NCBI RefSeq assembly: GCF_031458135.1
Contig: NZ_JAVDXW010000001.1
Coordinates: forward strand, 1,426,001-1,490,000
Source of the DNA: Haloactinomyces albus
GTDB lineage: Bacteria; Actinomycetota; Actinomycetes; Mycobacteriales; Pseudonocardiaceae
Direction: 5' to 3'
Length of the DNA: 64,000 nt
The notes beneath the pieces are model-generated. The model searched no databases. It had not been told where the DNA came from and worked only from the letters and a program-made list of their open reading frames with translations. This document shows, piece by piece, positions 1 to 8,627 of the stretch; position 1 is the stretch's first letter, and each line of letters starts with the position of its first letter. The position numbers and the translations under genes are program-made.

Positions 1-516
1 CGTCCAGTCCGCACCACGATGCCGTGCCACGAGTTCGCCCAGCAGGCCGAAGCCGACATTGGAGTAGTGGAAAACCTGTTGCGGATACGGCCGCATCGCA
101 TCCTTGTCGATCTCGTCGAGAAACGTCTCGCTGTCCACGCCGGGTGTCCGTTCCCACCACGCGCTGTTCGGCTCCGCCGTCAGCCCGCTGTTATGGGCGA
201 GCAGTTGCCAGATCGGACGCTCCCCCACCGAGGTGCCCGGCACGTGGTCCTCGACACGGTCGGCCAGGTCGAGCCGCCCCTCATCGCGCAACCGCATGAC
301 CAGCACCGCGACGAATGTCTTGGTGATCGAACCGATCCGGTACTGCGTGTCGGCGGTCGCGGGTTCTCCTCCGACCCAACCGCGCGTATCCACCCAGATC
401 GTCTCGCCGTCCCGGACCAACCCCGCGATGAGCGACGGCGCTCGGCCATCCCGCTGTTCTCGGGCCAACCGCCGGAGCAGGGCGCGTTCGGTCGTGGGCA
501 ACAAGCTTGTCAACAT
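1..516 (-). CDS. Serine hydrolase, beta-lactamase/class C family (3' end missing)
   Basis: The reading frame enters from the left edge and begins at an ATG at 516, so only the N-terminal 172 residues are present. They carry the SxxK motif of serine beta-lactamases and DD-peptidases (SITK, residues 63-66, in the context RIGSITKTF), an HNSG at 108-111, and the second catalytic YSN triad at 151-153. This order and spacing match the class C beta-lactamase / esterase EstB / D-aminopeptidase superfamily. No signal peptide is visible, which points to a cytoplasmic esterase or peptidase-like hydrolase rather than a periplasmic lactamase. The substrate cannot be told from this part. It is divergent from the metE remnant, with only 6 bases between the two starts. 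Confidence 0.85.
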   Translation of the reverse strand, partial: MLTSLLPTTERALLRRLAREQRDGRAPSLIAGLVRDGETIWVDTRGWVGGEPATADTQYRIGSITKTFVAVLVMRLRDEGRLDLADRVEDHVPGTSVGERPIWQLLAHNSGLTAEPNSAWWERTPGVDSETFLDEIDKDAMRPYPQQVFHYSNVGFGLLGELVARHRGADWT

Positions 517-522
517 GCGCTC

Positions 523-726
523 ATGCTTTCGCGAGCCATCGAGGTCGGCAAGAGGAATCCGGAAGGCGTCGAGAAGCTGCTGCGAGCGACCCTCGAATCG
601 GTGCCTGCCGAGCGGCTGTGGGGCAACCCCGACTGCGGGCTGAAGACTCGTGATCACGCCGAGATCGACTTCGCACTGCGCAACATGGTCACCTCGGCGA
701 TACGGATGCGGAACTCCCTGCAGTGA
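523..726 (+). pseudogene. Remnant of cobalamin-independent methionine synthase C-terminus (metE-like)
   Basis: A 67-codon frame whose translation contains VPAERLWGNPDCGLKTR followed by an ALRNMV segment. This is the extreme C-terminus of the MetE/UROD-like methyltransferase fold, where the NPDCGLKTR strand supplies the last zinc-ligand cysteine. Intact MetE is about 750 residues and short MetE-like proteins about 340, so only about 60 residues survive. The upstream part is replaced by the start of the divergent serine hydrolase, suggesting a deletion or rearrangement junction close to 520. The ATG at 523 has no convincing ribosome site. I read it as a decayed fragment rather than a working gene. 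Confidence 0.7.
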
Positions 727-837
727 TCCCCGGCTGGCGGCCGCCCCACCACGCCGCGAACACAACCGCACCGGATCGGTGCCCCACCACCACCCGGACG
801 GAACCTGCCTGCCGACCCCGTTTGACAGGATGCCCGC

Positions 838-1794
838 ATGGACACCGAGTACGACCGAGTGGATGTTCGCGGCGTGGTCGGCTTCGTGCTGGTCGCCTAC
901 CTGCCCGCGTGGCTGTTGACGCTGCCGATGTGGCTGACCGGACAAGGCCTGTCCTGGGCATGGTCCCCGGTTGTGCTGGTCGCCATGATGTTCATGCCCG
1001 CGGTGGCGACGTTCGTGACCAACCGGTGGATCAGTCCGCGCCGAAGGATGCTGCGCGAGACGGGAATCACCAATCGGGGCGGCATCGCGGCATGGTGGCG
1101 CTACGCACTGCTCGGGTGGTTCGCTCCACCGCTGGTGATGATGCTCGCACTCGTGGTCGGCTACGCCCTCGGCGTCTACCAGGCCGACTGGGGTGACTTC
1201 TCCGGTCTGTCCGACCGGTTGCGGTTCTCCCCAACCGATCAGCAGGGAATGCAGGCGAGCACGGCCCTTCCGCTTCTCGCCGTACAGACGTTCCTGCTGG
1301 GGTGGCTCAATGTGATCTCGGCGTTCGGCGAGGAATGGGGGTGGCGCGGGTACCTGACACGGGCGCTCCTGCCACTGGGGCAACCGGGCGCGTTTCTGGT
1401 AACCGGCGTGCTCTGGGGGTTGTGGCACGCTCCGCTCCTCGTGCTCGGCTACAACTACCCCACCGCACCGGTGGTCGTGGCGTTCATCATGATGATCTGC
1501 TTCTGCACGCTGACAGGCACCTTGCTCGGCTGGTTACGCCTGGCCTCCCGCAGCGTGTGGCCCGCGGTGATCGGCCACGGCTTCCTCAACGCCTCGGCCA
1601 CGCTGCCGATGGTGTTCAGCGCTGCGGACCAACCGGTCCCCAACGTCTCGGTGGGCCTACTGGGCTGGTCCGGCTGGATCGTGCTGGTCCTGCTGATTCT
1701 CGTGCTGATCGCCCTGCACAAGCTTCCCGTGCCGAATCCGGTCCCCCGGGAACCCGGCCTGACCAAGGGCAGGCTCAGCCGCCCGAGAACCTGA
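838..1794 (+). CDS. CPBP family intramembrane glutamic endopeptidase
   Basis: 318 residues with about eight hydrophobic segments. The three CPBP (CAAX protease, Abi) motifs are present in order: EEWGWR with E165, E166 and R170; LWGLWHAPL with H197; and GHGFLNA with H247 and N251. These residues form the intramembrane active site of the Rce1/MroQ superfamily. Bacterial members process small peptides or give bacteriocin immunity; the substrate of this one is unknown. An AGGA lies 7-10 bases before the ATG at 838. It converges on the penicillin-binding protein gene with a 16-base gap and stands alone as a transcription unit. Confidence 0.9.
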   Translation: MDTEYDRVDVRGVVGFVLVAYLPAWLLTLPMWLTGQGLSWAWSPVVLVAMMFMPAVATFVTNRWISPRRRMLRETGITNRGGIAAWWRYALLGWFAPPLVMMLALVVGYALGVYQADWGDFSGLSDRLRFSPTDQQGMQASTALPLLAVQTFLLGWLNVISAFGEEWGWRGYLTRALLPLGQPGAFLVTGVLWGLWHAPLLVLGYNYPTAPVVVAFIMMICFCTLTGTLLGWLRLASRSVWPAVIGHGFLNASATLPMVFSAADQPVPNVSVGLLGWSGWIVLVLLILVLIALHKLPVPNPVPREPGLTKGRLSRPRT

Positions 1795-1810
1795 CCGATC
1801 CCGCGCACAT

Positions 1811-3901
1811 CTACGGGCTTCGTGGCGCGGCGGACAGTGGCACCGCGGGCAGTCCTTCGTGAATCTCGGTCATCGCGTTGAACCAGGTACGCCCGGGAAC
1901 CGTGCCGCCGTAGATGTTGCCGCCACCACCGCACAGGTACGGCGGGTTACCGGGGCCCACCACGCAGATGCCTTGCGGATTGCTGCCGCTGGCATAGGTC
2001 AGCACCGCTCCGGCCATCTGCGGGGTCGCCCCCACGAAGGCAGCGGACTGGTGCCGCTGGGTCGTACCGGTCTTGGCCGCCAACGGCCGGTCCCACCCGG
2101 CTGCCTGCGCCGCAGCATGGGACGTCCCGCCCGGCAGGTGGTCCTTGCTCATACCCTTCGCCAGTGCTTCCGCGATCCGCGGGGAGATCACCTGCTCACA
2201 CGCCTTCTGCTTGACCGGCACGCGATTGCCGTTGCGGTCGGTGACGGACTCGACCGGTGTCGGCGGGCACCACAGACCGTCACTCATGATCGTGGCCATG
2301 ACGTTGGACAGCTCCAGCACGCTCACCGAGGACACGCCGAGCGTGAACGAGCCCGAATTGTTCCGCTTGATGGTTTGCGCCTCGGACAACTCGCCCTTCT
2401 GCAGCGACTTCCCGTGGGAGTCCACCTTGGTCATGCTGCGGCGCATTCCGAGCTTGGTGGCCATGTCCACGACATTGCTCAGGCCGACCTTCTCCTCCAG
2501 CATGACGAATGCCGTGTTCGGCGAGGTCGCCAGCGCCTCTTGCAGCGTCCGGGGGCCCGGCGCCACGCCCGCCGCGTTGTGGACCGTGTAACCGCTGCCG
2601 CCGGGACCGTACACCGGGGACGTGTAGGACGGCGGCGTCGGTATCACGTCGTGGATGCTCATGCCCTGCTGGAGCGCCGCCGCAGCGGTGAAGATCTTGA
2701 ACACCGAGCCGGCGCCGAAGGGCTGCACCTTGCTGACGATGTCCCGGGCTTTCTGTCCTTTGCTCAGGTCGTTGCCGTAATCCTTGTTGGCGACCAGTGC
2801 CCGCACCTTGTGTTTCTTCGTGCCGGGCTCCACGACGGCCATCGCGTTGGAGATGCCCTTGGTCAGGGTCGGCACCTGGGCCTCGGCGGCGGCCTTGGCC
2901 GCCTCGGTGGCCTTGCGGTCCATCGTGGTGCGGATGGTGTAGCCGCCGGTGTTCAATTGCTTCTCGGTGAAACCGGCCCGCTCGAGGTAGCTCTTCAGGT
3001 ACTCGCAGAAGAACCCGTCGGTGGTGCCGTCACCGATGCTCACGCAGCCGTTCGGCGGGCGGCCCAGCGGCGAGATGATCCCCAACGGCTTTTTCTTCGC
3101 CCGCTTGGCATCCTCCTGGGTGATCCGGATCCGGTTGCCCGGATTGGCCATGCGGTCGATGACCAGGTTGCGGCGATGCAAGGCATCCTGTGGGTGCGTA
3201 TTGGGGTTGAGCGCTCCCGGCGCATTGACGATCGCAGCCAGCAACGCCGACTGCGCGATGGTCAGCTTGTCCGGGGTGGTGCCGAAGTAGGTCTGCGCGG
3301 CTGCCCCCACGCCGAACGTCTGGTTACCGAAGGGCACCACGTTGAGGTATCCGGTGAGGATCTCCTCCTTGGTCATGGTGCGTTCCAGTCCGACGGCGAT
3401 CCTGGCCTCGCGCAGCTTGCGCGCGATGGTGGTCTCCTTCGCGTCCTGCGCCTCCACCGCGTTGTCGGCCGCCACGTGAACGAGGTAGTTCTTCACGTAC
3501 TGCTGGGTGATCGTGGAGGCGCCCTCCTTGACCGTGCCGCTGGCGATGTTCGTGGCCAGCGCACGCATGGTGCCCTGCCAGTCCACCCCGTGGTGCTGCC
3601 AGAAACGCTTGTCCTCGATCGCGGTGATCGCGGCCTTCATCGTGTCGGAAATCTCATCGGCCGGTGTCGGGATCCGGTAGTCCTCGAAGAAGTAAGCCAG
3701 CGGATCGCCGTTGCGGTCGGTGACCTTGGTCATCAACGGCATCCGCTGCTTTTCCAGCGAGTCGGACATCCGCGACATCGCAGTGGTGGTCCGGTTGACG
3801 AAAGCGCCTGCGCCGACGGCCATCGGCAACATCAGGCTGGCCACCAGCACACCCGTCAGGACGCATAATCCGAACAGCTTCACAAGCACGCCGCCGCGCA
3901 C
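1811..3901 (-). CDS. Bifunctional class A penicillin-binding protein (GT51 transglycosylase/transpeptidase)
   Basis: 696 residues. A short cytoplasmic N-terminus is followed by one membrane anchor (about 8-33). The GT51 glycosyltransferase domain has the catalytic glutamate motif EDKRF (96-100) and GASTITQQ (128-135). The transpeptidase domain has SVFK (S399 nucleophile, K402), SPN (460-462) and KTG (610-612). It polymerises lipid II glycan and cross-links stem peptides at the outer face of the membrane, as PonA1/PonA2-type enzymes do. There is no PASTA domain, and the protein ends about 80 residues after KTG. The start is a GTG at 3901 with a weak GGGG upstream; an internal GTG (LVKLFGL) is an alternative. 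Confidence 0.93.
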   Translation of the reverse strand: MRGGVLVKLFGLCVLTGVLVASLMLPMAVGAGAFVNRTTTAMSRMSDSLEKQRMPLMTKVTDRNGDPLAYFFEDYRIPTPADEISDTMKAAITAIEDKRFWQHHGVDWQGTMRALATNIASGTVKEGASTITQQYVKNYLVHVAADNAVEAQDAKETTIARKLREARIAVGLERTMTKEEILTGYLNVVPFGNQTFGVGAAAQTYFGTTPDKLTIAQSALLAAIVNAPGALNPNTHPQDALHRRNLVIDRMANPGNRIRITQEDAKRAKKKPLGIISPLGRPPNGCVSIGDGTTDGFFCEYLKSYLERAGFTEKQLNTGGYTIRTTMDRKATEAAKAAAEAQVPTLTKGISNAMAVVEPGTKKHKVRALVANKDYGNDLSKGQKARDIVSKVQPFGAGSVFKIFTAAAALQQGMSIHDVIPTPPSYTSPVYGPGGSGYTVHNAAGVAPGPRTLQEALATSPNTAFVMLEEKVGLSNVVDMATKLGMRRSMTKVDSHGKSLQKGELSEAQTIKRNNSGSFTLGVSSVSVLELSNVMATIMSDGLWCPPTPVESVTDRNGNRVPVKQKACEQVISPRIAEALAKGMSKDHLPGGTSHAAAQAAGWDRPLAAKTGTTQRHQSAAFVGATPQMAGAVLTYASGSNPQGICVVGPGNPPYLCGGGGNIYGGTVPGRTWFNAMTEIHEGLPAVPLSAAPRSP

Positions 3902-4076
3902 ATCAGCCCCAATCCCCGTGGCTCATCCACTTGGCACTCGCCGATCGAGGGACACCCTATCGAGGCATGCCTCCCCCGAATGGATCCAGGGTGCGGTGGC
4001 GAATCCTCGCGGCTCCGAGCGGCGTGTCGATTTTCGACCACCACGTCCGAGGCCGCCGGAGCCGACCGGGCAGGCG

Positions 4077-4517
4077 TCAGCAGCGCTGCCGCTCGGCTTC
4101 GTTCAGTTCCCTGAGGTACCGGTTGTAGGCAGCCAGCTCCGGGTCCTCATCCGCGTCCACCGGAGGTGCGGGCGGGGGCACCGGAGAACGCTTCCGGCTC
4201 CGTGACGGCTCCTCGGACGGGTCGGCGCTGTCGGCCTCGGGGTCGGGGAGCGCTGTCGTTCCGTCCTCGGAGACGGGAATATCCGGTTGCTCCTCCGCGG
4301 CCCGCTGCAGGTCCATGCGCGCCACCTGGTACCAGAGAAACAACGCGAACGCGCCGAACAGCGGCCACTGCAGGGCATAGCCGAGATTGCGGAAGCTGCC
4401 ACCCGCCTCCTGCGCACTTTCCCACTGCCACCACCCCAACCAGAGCGAGGCAGCGAAGGCCGCGAGGAACACCAGGTGCAGCAGCACCCAGCCCGGAGTC
4501 AGCAGACGACGCTTCAC
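4077..4517 (-). CDS. Small membrane protein with charged C-terminal tail
   Basis: 146 residues. Two hydrophobic helices (about 7-30 and 47-63) flank a loop with WWQWESAQ, and the second half is an acidic/basic disordered tail rich in Pro, Glu and Arg. The C-terminus reads AYNRYLRELNEAERQR. I do not recognise a functional family; proteins of this layout (LxLGWWQW after the first helix) are conserved in actinobacteria without an assigned role. The GTG start at 4517 lies just downstream of a TAGGAT hexamer on the same strand, which fits a leaderless transcript. It follows the MFS gene by 9 bases and may also be read from that transcript. Confidence 0.7.
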   Translation of the reverse strand: MKRRLLTPGWVLLHLVFLAAFAASLWLGWWQWESAQEAGGSFRNLGYALQWPLFGAFALFLWYQVARMDLQRAAEEQPDIPVSEDGTTALPDPEADSADPSEEPSRSRKRSPVPPPAPPVDADEDPELAAYNRYLRELNEAERQRC

Positions 4518-4526
4518 ACCCCTATC

Positions 4527-5774
4527 CTAAGGGCTTGCTCCGGTACGGGCTTTCGCACGGGTGCTTGACCTGAGCAGGGCAAACGGGACGCTGCAGAGGA
4601 CGAGTACGGCCGCGAGGGAGAAGGTCGCCGGGTAGTCCACGACACCGATCAGCACGCCGAAGCCGGTCGCACCGATGCCGTTGCCCGCGTCGTAGGCGAC
4701 GTTCCACGCGGTACTCGCCGGGCCGGATCGGGCCCGTTCGAACATGAGCACCAGGGTCGCGTTCTGCACCGCACCGAAACCGCCACCGAGCACCAGTGCC
4801 CCGGGAACCGCGACAATGGCCGGTCCGGCAGCGGCCACGGCGACAGCCGCCATCCCGAGCACCGCCATCAGGACCGAGGGCAGCAGGACGGCCTGCGAGC
4901 CGAACCGGTCTCCCACCTGCCCGGCCAGCCACCGACAACCCGTCGTGGCCATCCCGAAGGCCAGCAGGGCCACCGGCGCGATCGAGGACACGACCGCCAG
5001 GGGGAGAAAGGCGATGACACCGCCTGCAACGATCGACACGGCCGTCATCACCAGCCATGGCGGCAGCAGGCCGACCGGGAAGTTCCGGCCCCGGCCCGTC
5101 TCGGGATGGTCGGTGCCGTCCCGGGCCACCTCGTCCCGGGCAACCCCGTCTCGGGCAGCATGGTTCCGGGCGGGGGCGATTCCGGCGACGGCGATGGCCG
5201 CCGCGATGGGCAGCACCCCGGCGATCCAGAACAGCGGGACGAATCCCATGTGCTCGGCCAGCCACACCCCCACCGGCAGGAGTATCGCGTTGGGCAGACC
5301 GACCGCGAGGCCGTAGAGCCCGGCCGCCCGGCCACGCTGTGGCGCGGGCACGAGTTCGGCCACCAGTGCACTGCCGGTCACGGTCAAAAGCCCGAACCCG
5401 ACACCGCGCAAGCCCGATACCGCCAACAGTGCCCACAATTCGGCCGCCAGGGCGAACAGCGGAGCGGGTACACCGATCAGGAACGTGCCCAGTCCCAGTG
5501 CCAGCCGATGATCAAACCGCCGCAGCAGCCACGGCATCCCCAGTTGGGTCAGGACTGTGACCAGCATGAATACGCCGGTGGTCGCCCCCGCCGCGACCTC
5601 ACTCGTACCCGCCTCGACCGCCCACAGCGGAACGACCGGCAGCAGCAGCACAAAACCCGAGAACGCGCCCAGAGTCGCCACCAGCAACATCAGGAAGGAA
5701 CGGCTGCGCAGGGCCGGAGCCTCGTCATCGAGGGAACGCGCCCCGAGGGAACGTGACTCGGCTCGAAACCGCAT
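4527..5774 (-). CDS. MFS transporter
   Basis: 415 residues from an ATG at 5774, chosen because GGAGGGG sits just upstream; an in-frame ATG at 5858 would run through the terminator hairpin at 5851-5881. About twelve transmembrane helices are visible, with an RRFDHR loop after helix 2 and a GDRFGSQAV loop at the start of the second half, as in DHA1-type drug or metabolite exporters. The central loop (about residues 190-210) holds a short repetitive stretch alternating ARDGVARDEVARDG. Proton-coupled export is the family expectation; the substrate is not inferable. It lies upstream of, and probably in an operon with, the small membrane protein. Confidence 0.88.
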   Translation of the reverse strand: MRFRAESRSLGARSLDDEAPALRSRSFLMLLVATLGAFSGFVLLLPVVPLWAVEAGTSEVAAGATTGVFMLVTVLTQLGMPWLLRRFDHRLALGLGTFLIGVPAPLFALAAELWALLAVSGLRGVGFGLLTVTGSALVAELVPAPQRGRAAGLYGLAVGLPNAILLPVGVWLAEHMGFVPLFWIAGVLPIAAAIAVAGIAPARNHAARDGVARDEVARDGTDHPETGRGRNFPVGLLPPWLVMTAVSIVAGGVIAFLPLAVVSSIAPVALLAFGMATTGCRWLAGQVGDRFGSQAVLLPSVLMAVLGMAAVAVAAAGPAIVAVPGALVLGGGFGAVQNATLVLMFERARSGPASTAWNVAYDAGNGIGATGFGVLIGVVDYPATFSLAAVLVLCSVPFALLRSSTRAKARTGASP

Positions 5775-5850
5775 CTGCCCCTCCGCGAAAGGCGCCTCTG
5801 GTGTGTCCGGCTCAGCCGGAACCGGACTTGCGACGATGTGCCGCGAAAAA

Positions 5851-5881
5851 GGCGGCACCCCAGGGGGATCGGGGTGCCGCC
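5851..5881 (-). terminator. Rho-independent terminator after the Lys/Ala-rich protein gene
   Basis: Perfect 11-bp stem (GGCGGCACCCC / GGGGTGCCGCC) with a 9-base loop. Read on the minus strand it is followed immediately by TTTTT. It lies 88 bases after the stop codon of the gene ending at 5969 and before the MFS start, so it separates these two minus-strand units. Confidence 0.85.
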
Positions 5882-5968
5882 GCTACGCGAGTGTAGTTGT
5901 CCTCCACCGCCGCCTCACCCACCGGGCAGCACGTGGTTTTCACGTCGAAAGCCGGGCGTGCCCGTTGA

Positions 5969-6742
5969 TCATTCGCTCAGGTCATCGAGCATCCGCTGGG
6001 CTTCGGACAGTTCCTGCTGAAGTTGCTCGACCCGGGCACGCTGATGCTCCCGTGCTGCTTCGAGCAACGGCTCGACCGCTTGGGCGACATCCTCGTGCAG
6101 TGCCTTCGCGGCATGGGCGACCGCGGAGGCGGGAACAACCATGGGGCGAAGGACTCGCTTCTTCCCGTTGCTGACCTCGACGCTCCACTGGCCATCCGAA
6201 CCCGCCGTCAGGGTCACGCTCGCCCCGGCCGGCTGGCGCGGCTTCCGGCGTGCGGCCGTATCGGTGCGAGCCGCTCCTGTCGAGGCCGACGACGTCGTCG
6301 ACGTGCCTTTCGAGGAATTCGGCTTCGCCGGACCGTCCGCGACGGACTCGGTGGTCTCCGGCCGACTCGCCGATTCCGTCGCAGCGGCCTTGGCGGTCGG
6401 CTTGTCGCCACTGCCGGATTTCGCCGTACTGCCGGACTTGCCCGCACCGCCGGACTTCGCAGCCCCGGACTTCGCCGCGGCCCCCGTATCCTTGCTCCGG
6501 CGCGCGGGCTTGACGACCGTCACCTCTCCGGCCGAGAACGACAACACGTCCTTCGATCCCGCCGGACGAACCTGGATGAAGTCACCCTCCGCAGGCTCGT
6601 CCAGGGCGGTCACCTTCCCGGAGCGGCCCTCCTGGACCCCCACCGCCGAGGACGTGAACCACACCGTGGGCGTGCCCCCCGCAGCCAGTTCCTCGCGGAG
6701 ACCGCGAACCTCATCGGACGAAAGTGCACGGGTCTGAGACAT
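5969..6742 (-). CDS. Conserved actinobacterial protein with Lys/Ala/Ser/Gly-rich central linker (DUF6319-like)
   Basis: 257 residues from the ATG at 6742, which has GGAG upstream. The N-terminal ~65 residues form a compact domain (LREELAAGGTPTVWFTSSAV ... GDFIQV) resembling small beta-barrel modules. Residues about 75-170 are a low-complexity linker with repeated KSG/AKSG units. The C-terminal ~85 residues contain a beta-strand segment, GKKRVLRPMVVPA, then a long charged helix ending in LQQELSEAQRMLDDL that could form a coiled coil. The layout resembles the actinobacterial DUF6319 group; the assignment is from memory of sequence character and is not certain. The basic linker could bind nucleic acid, but no function is established. 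Confidence 0.65.
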   Translation of the reverse strand: MSQTRALSSDEVRGLREELAAGGTPTVWFTSSAVGVQEGRSGKVTALDEPAEGDFIQVRPAGSKDVLSFSAGEVTVVKPARRSKDTGAAAKSGAAKSGGAGKSGSTAKSGSGDKPTAKAAATESASRPETTESVADGPAKPNSSKGTSTTSSASTGAARTDTAARRKPRQPAGASVTLTAGSDGQWSVEVSNGKKRVLRPMVVPASAVAHAAKALHEDVAQAVEPLLEAAREHQRARVEQLQQELSEAQRMLDDLSE

Positions 6743-6871
6743 CGATATCCCTGCTCCGACAGCAGGATCCCACCATGCCGGGGCAGGGCCCAGCCGACGT
6801 CCGGAGTTCGACCCCGTGAAGCTTCCGGCCACGCGGGATTTTTCAACCGCCTGGGGATTCGGTGTACGACT

Positions 6872-6948
6872 CCGGCTGCGTGGAATCCCGGCTGCGTAGG
6901 ATTCCGGCTATACAGAATCCGACTGCGTAGCCCCGGCTGTGTAGGACG
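6872..6948. repeat. Degenerate 16-bp tandem repeat in the gap 6743-7017
   Basis: Three head-to-tail copies with a 16-base period start at 6872, 6888 and 6904 (CCGGCTGCGTGGAATC, CCGGCTGCGTAGGATT, CCGGCTATACAGAATC), then two more diverged units at 6920 and 6933. No gene is supported in this 275-base gap between the monooxygenase stop and the start of the Lys/Ala-rich protein. The array lies about 130 bases upstream of the latter start on its strand, so it could sit in that gene's promoter or leader. Confidence 0.6.
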
Positions 6949-7017
6949 CCGCATCCGGCGTGGTGGGATCCGTGGTGGCAATGACACGCACAGCGTATCG
7001 AACGCCCGTGCGAACCC

Positions 7018-8517
7018 TCAACGACGCCCGGCGGTCCGGATCTCGTAGTCGGCCGGGTCGAGCTTACGCGTACGTCGCCAGTAGTTCCACGTGAACCCGG
7101 GCCACACCGTCCGGTTCACTCCGTTGGCGTCCAGATACCAACTCCGGCAGCCACCCGTCGACCACACCGACTCGGTGAGCTCCGACTGAATCTCCGCGTT
7201 GAACTCGTCCTGCACCGACTGCCGCACGTCGACCTGGTCGATCCTGCCCGCCAGCATCGGGCGCAGCACGCTGAGCACATAGTTGACCTGTGACTCGATC
7301 ATGAACACCACGGAGTTGTGCCCCAGGCCGGTGTTCGGACCCAGCAGGAAGAACAGATTCGGAAATCCGGAGACCGTGATACCGAGGTGGGCTTCCATGC
7401 CGTCGCGCCAGGCGTCCTGTAGTTTTCGTCCACCCCGACCGACGATGGCGAGGTGCTCGAACGCGTCGGTGACGTGGAAGCCGGTACCGAAGATGATGGC
7501 ATCGACCGGATGCTCCTCGCCGTCGCCGGTGACCACCGACTGCTCCCGCACCTCCGCGACTCCGCTCGTACGGAGGTCCACATTGGACCGGTTGAGCGCG
7601 GGGTAGAAATCACTGGAGAGCAGAATTCGCTTGCATCCCATGGAGTAATCCGGCGTCACGGCCTCGGCCACCTGCGGGTCGTGCACCTGCTTGCGGATGA
7701 ACCGCTTGGCCAGCCACTGCGAGACCCGCTGCAGCCGGGGATTGCGCAGGACGGCGACCGAGCGCAGTTCCAGCGTCCAGTAGATCGCAGCCCGTGCCGC
7801 TTTCTGCACCAGCGGAATGCGACGGAAGGCCTTTTGCAGCCCGGCCGGGATCGGCCGGTCCGGTTTCGGCTGGATCCACGGTGGCGTGCGCTGGAACAGG
7901 TGCAGATGCCGGACCTTCTTCGCGATCTCGGGAACGAACTGGATCGCGCTGGCGCCGGTACCGACCACGGCCACCCGCTTGCCGCGGAGGTCGTAGTCGT
8001 GGTTCCAGTCCGCGGAGTGAAAAGTCTCGCCCCGGAACCGCTCCAGCCCCGGCAGTTCCGGGTAGTGCGGGATGTGCAGTGCGCCCACGCCCGAGACGAG
8101 AGCCCTGCCGACATACTCGGTGCCATCGGCGGTGGCGACGTGCCAGGTGCGGTTGTTCTCGTCCCACTCCGCGCCGGTGAACTCCACGCCGTAGTGGATG
8201 TGCTCGCGCACGCCGTACTTGTCGGCGCAGTGCTGGAGGTAGTCCTCGATCTCCGCCTGCTCGGCGAACATCCGCGACCAATTCGGGTTCTGTTCGAAGG
8301 AGAAGGAGTACATCAGGGAGGGGACGTCACAGGCACACCCCGGATAGGTGTTGTCCCGCCAGGTACCGCCGAGATCCGCGTTCTTCTCCAGCACGAGGAA
8401 ATCGTGGATGCCCGCCTGTTTCAGCCGGATCGCCGTTCCCAGTCCCGAGAACCCGCTCCCCACGATGACCACGGAGGTCTCGTACCTGCGCTGATCCCGC
8501 ACCTGTCGCTCCGCCAT
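7018..8517 (-). CDS. Flavin-binding monooxygenase, Baeyer-Villiger type
   Basis: 499 residues from the ATG at 8517. FAD-binding GSGFSG lies at 20-25. The type I Baeyer-Villiger fingerprint FxGxxxHxxxW is seen as FRGETFHSADW (161-171), and the NADPH Rossmann motif GTGASA at 186-191, followed by FQRTPPWI. It is expected to use NADPH and O2 to turn a ketone into an ester or lactone in the cytoplasm; the substrate is unknown. The gene is divergent from a TetR regulator across a repeated operator, so induction by substrate through TetR is likely. Confidence 0.92.
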   Translation of the reverse strand: MAERQVRDQRRYETSVVIVGSGFSGLGTAIRLKQAGIHDFLVLEKNADLGGTWRDNTYPGCACDVPSLMYSFSFEQNPNWSRMFAEQAEIEDYLQHCADKYGVREHIHYGVEFTGAEWDENNRTWHVATADGTEYVGRALVSGVGALHIPHYPELPGLERFRGETFHSADWNHDYDLRGKRVAVVGTGASAIQFVPEIAKKVRHLHLFQRTPPWIQPKPDRPIPAGLQKAFRRIPLVQKAARAAIYWTLELRSVAVLRNPRLQRVSQWLAKRFIRKQVHDPQVAEAVTPDYSMGCKRILLSSDFYPALNRSNVDLRTSGVAEVREQSVVTGDGEEHPVDAIIFGTGFHVTDAFEHLAIVGRGGRKLQDAWRDGMEAHLGITVSGFPNLFFLLGPNTGLGHNSVVFMIESQVNYVLSVLRPMLAGRIDQVDVRQSVQDEFNAEIQSELTESVWSTGGCRSWYLDANGVNRTVWPGFTWNYWRRTRKLDPADYEIRTAGRR

Positions 8518-8550
8518 CGGCAGTACCTCCTCGTTCCCGCGCCACACTGC

Positions 8551-8607
8551 TTACTTTCCAGTAGCCTACTATCGGTAAGTTGTGTGTAGCCTACTACTGG
8601 TAAGTTA
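8551..8607. promoter_or_regulatory. Duplicated operator between the monooxygenase and tetR genes
   Basis: Two direct copies of GTAGCCTACTAtcGGTAAGTT occur at 8561-8581 and 8586-8606, offset by 25 bases with two mismatches. Each has a GTAGcCTAC dyad at its core. The position between divergent starts at 8517 and 8628 fits binding sites for the adjacent TetR protein. Confidence 0.7.
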
Positions 8608-8627
8608 CGTGCGGTAGGGTCGATTTC

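Noticed and set aside
1859-3868. 669-codon open frame on the plus strand
   Set aside because: It lies antisense to the penicillin-binding protein gene, whose GT51 and transpeptidase motifs are intact; the product has only Arg/His/Gly-rich shadow composition.
4527-5858. Longer start for the MFS transporter at 5858
   Set aside because: The extension would include the terminator hairpin at 5851-5881, while the ATG at 5774 has a strong ribosome site.
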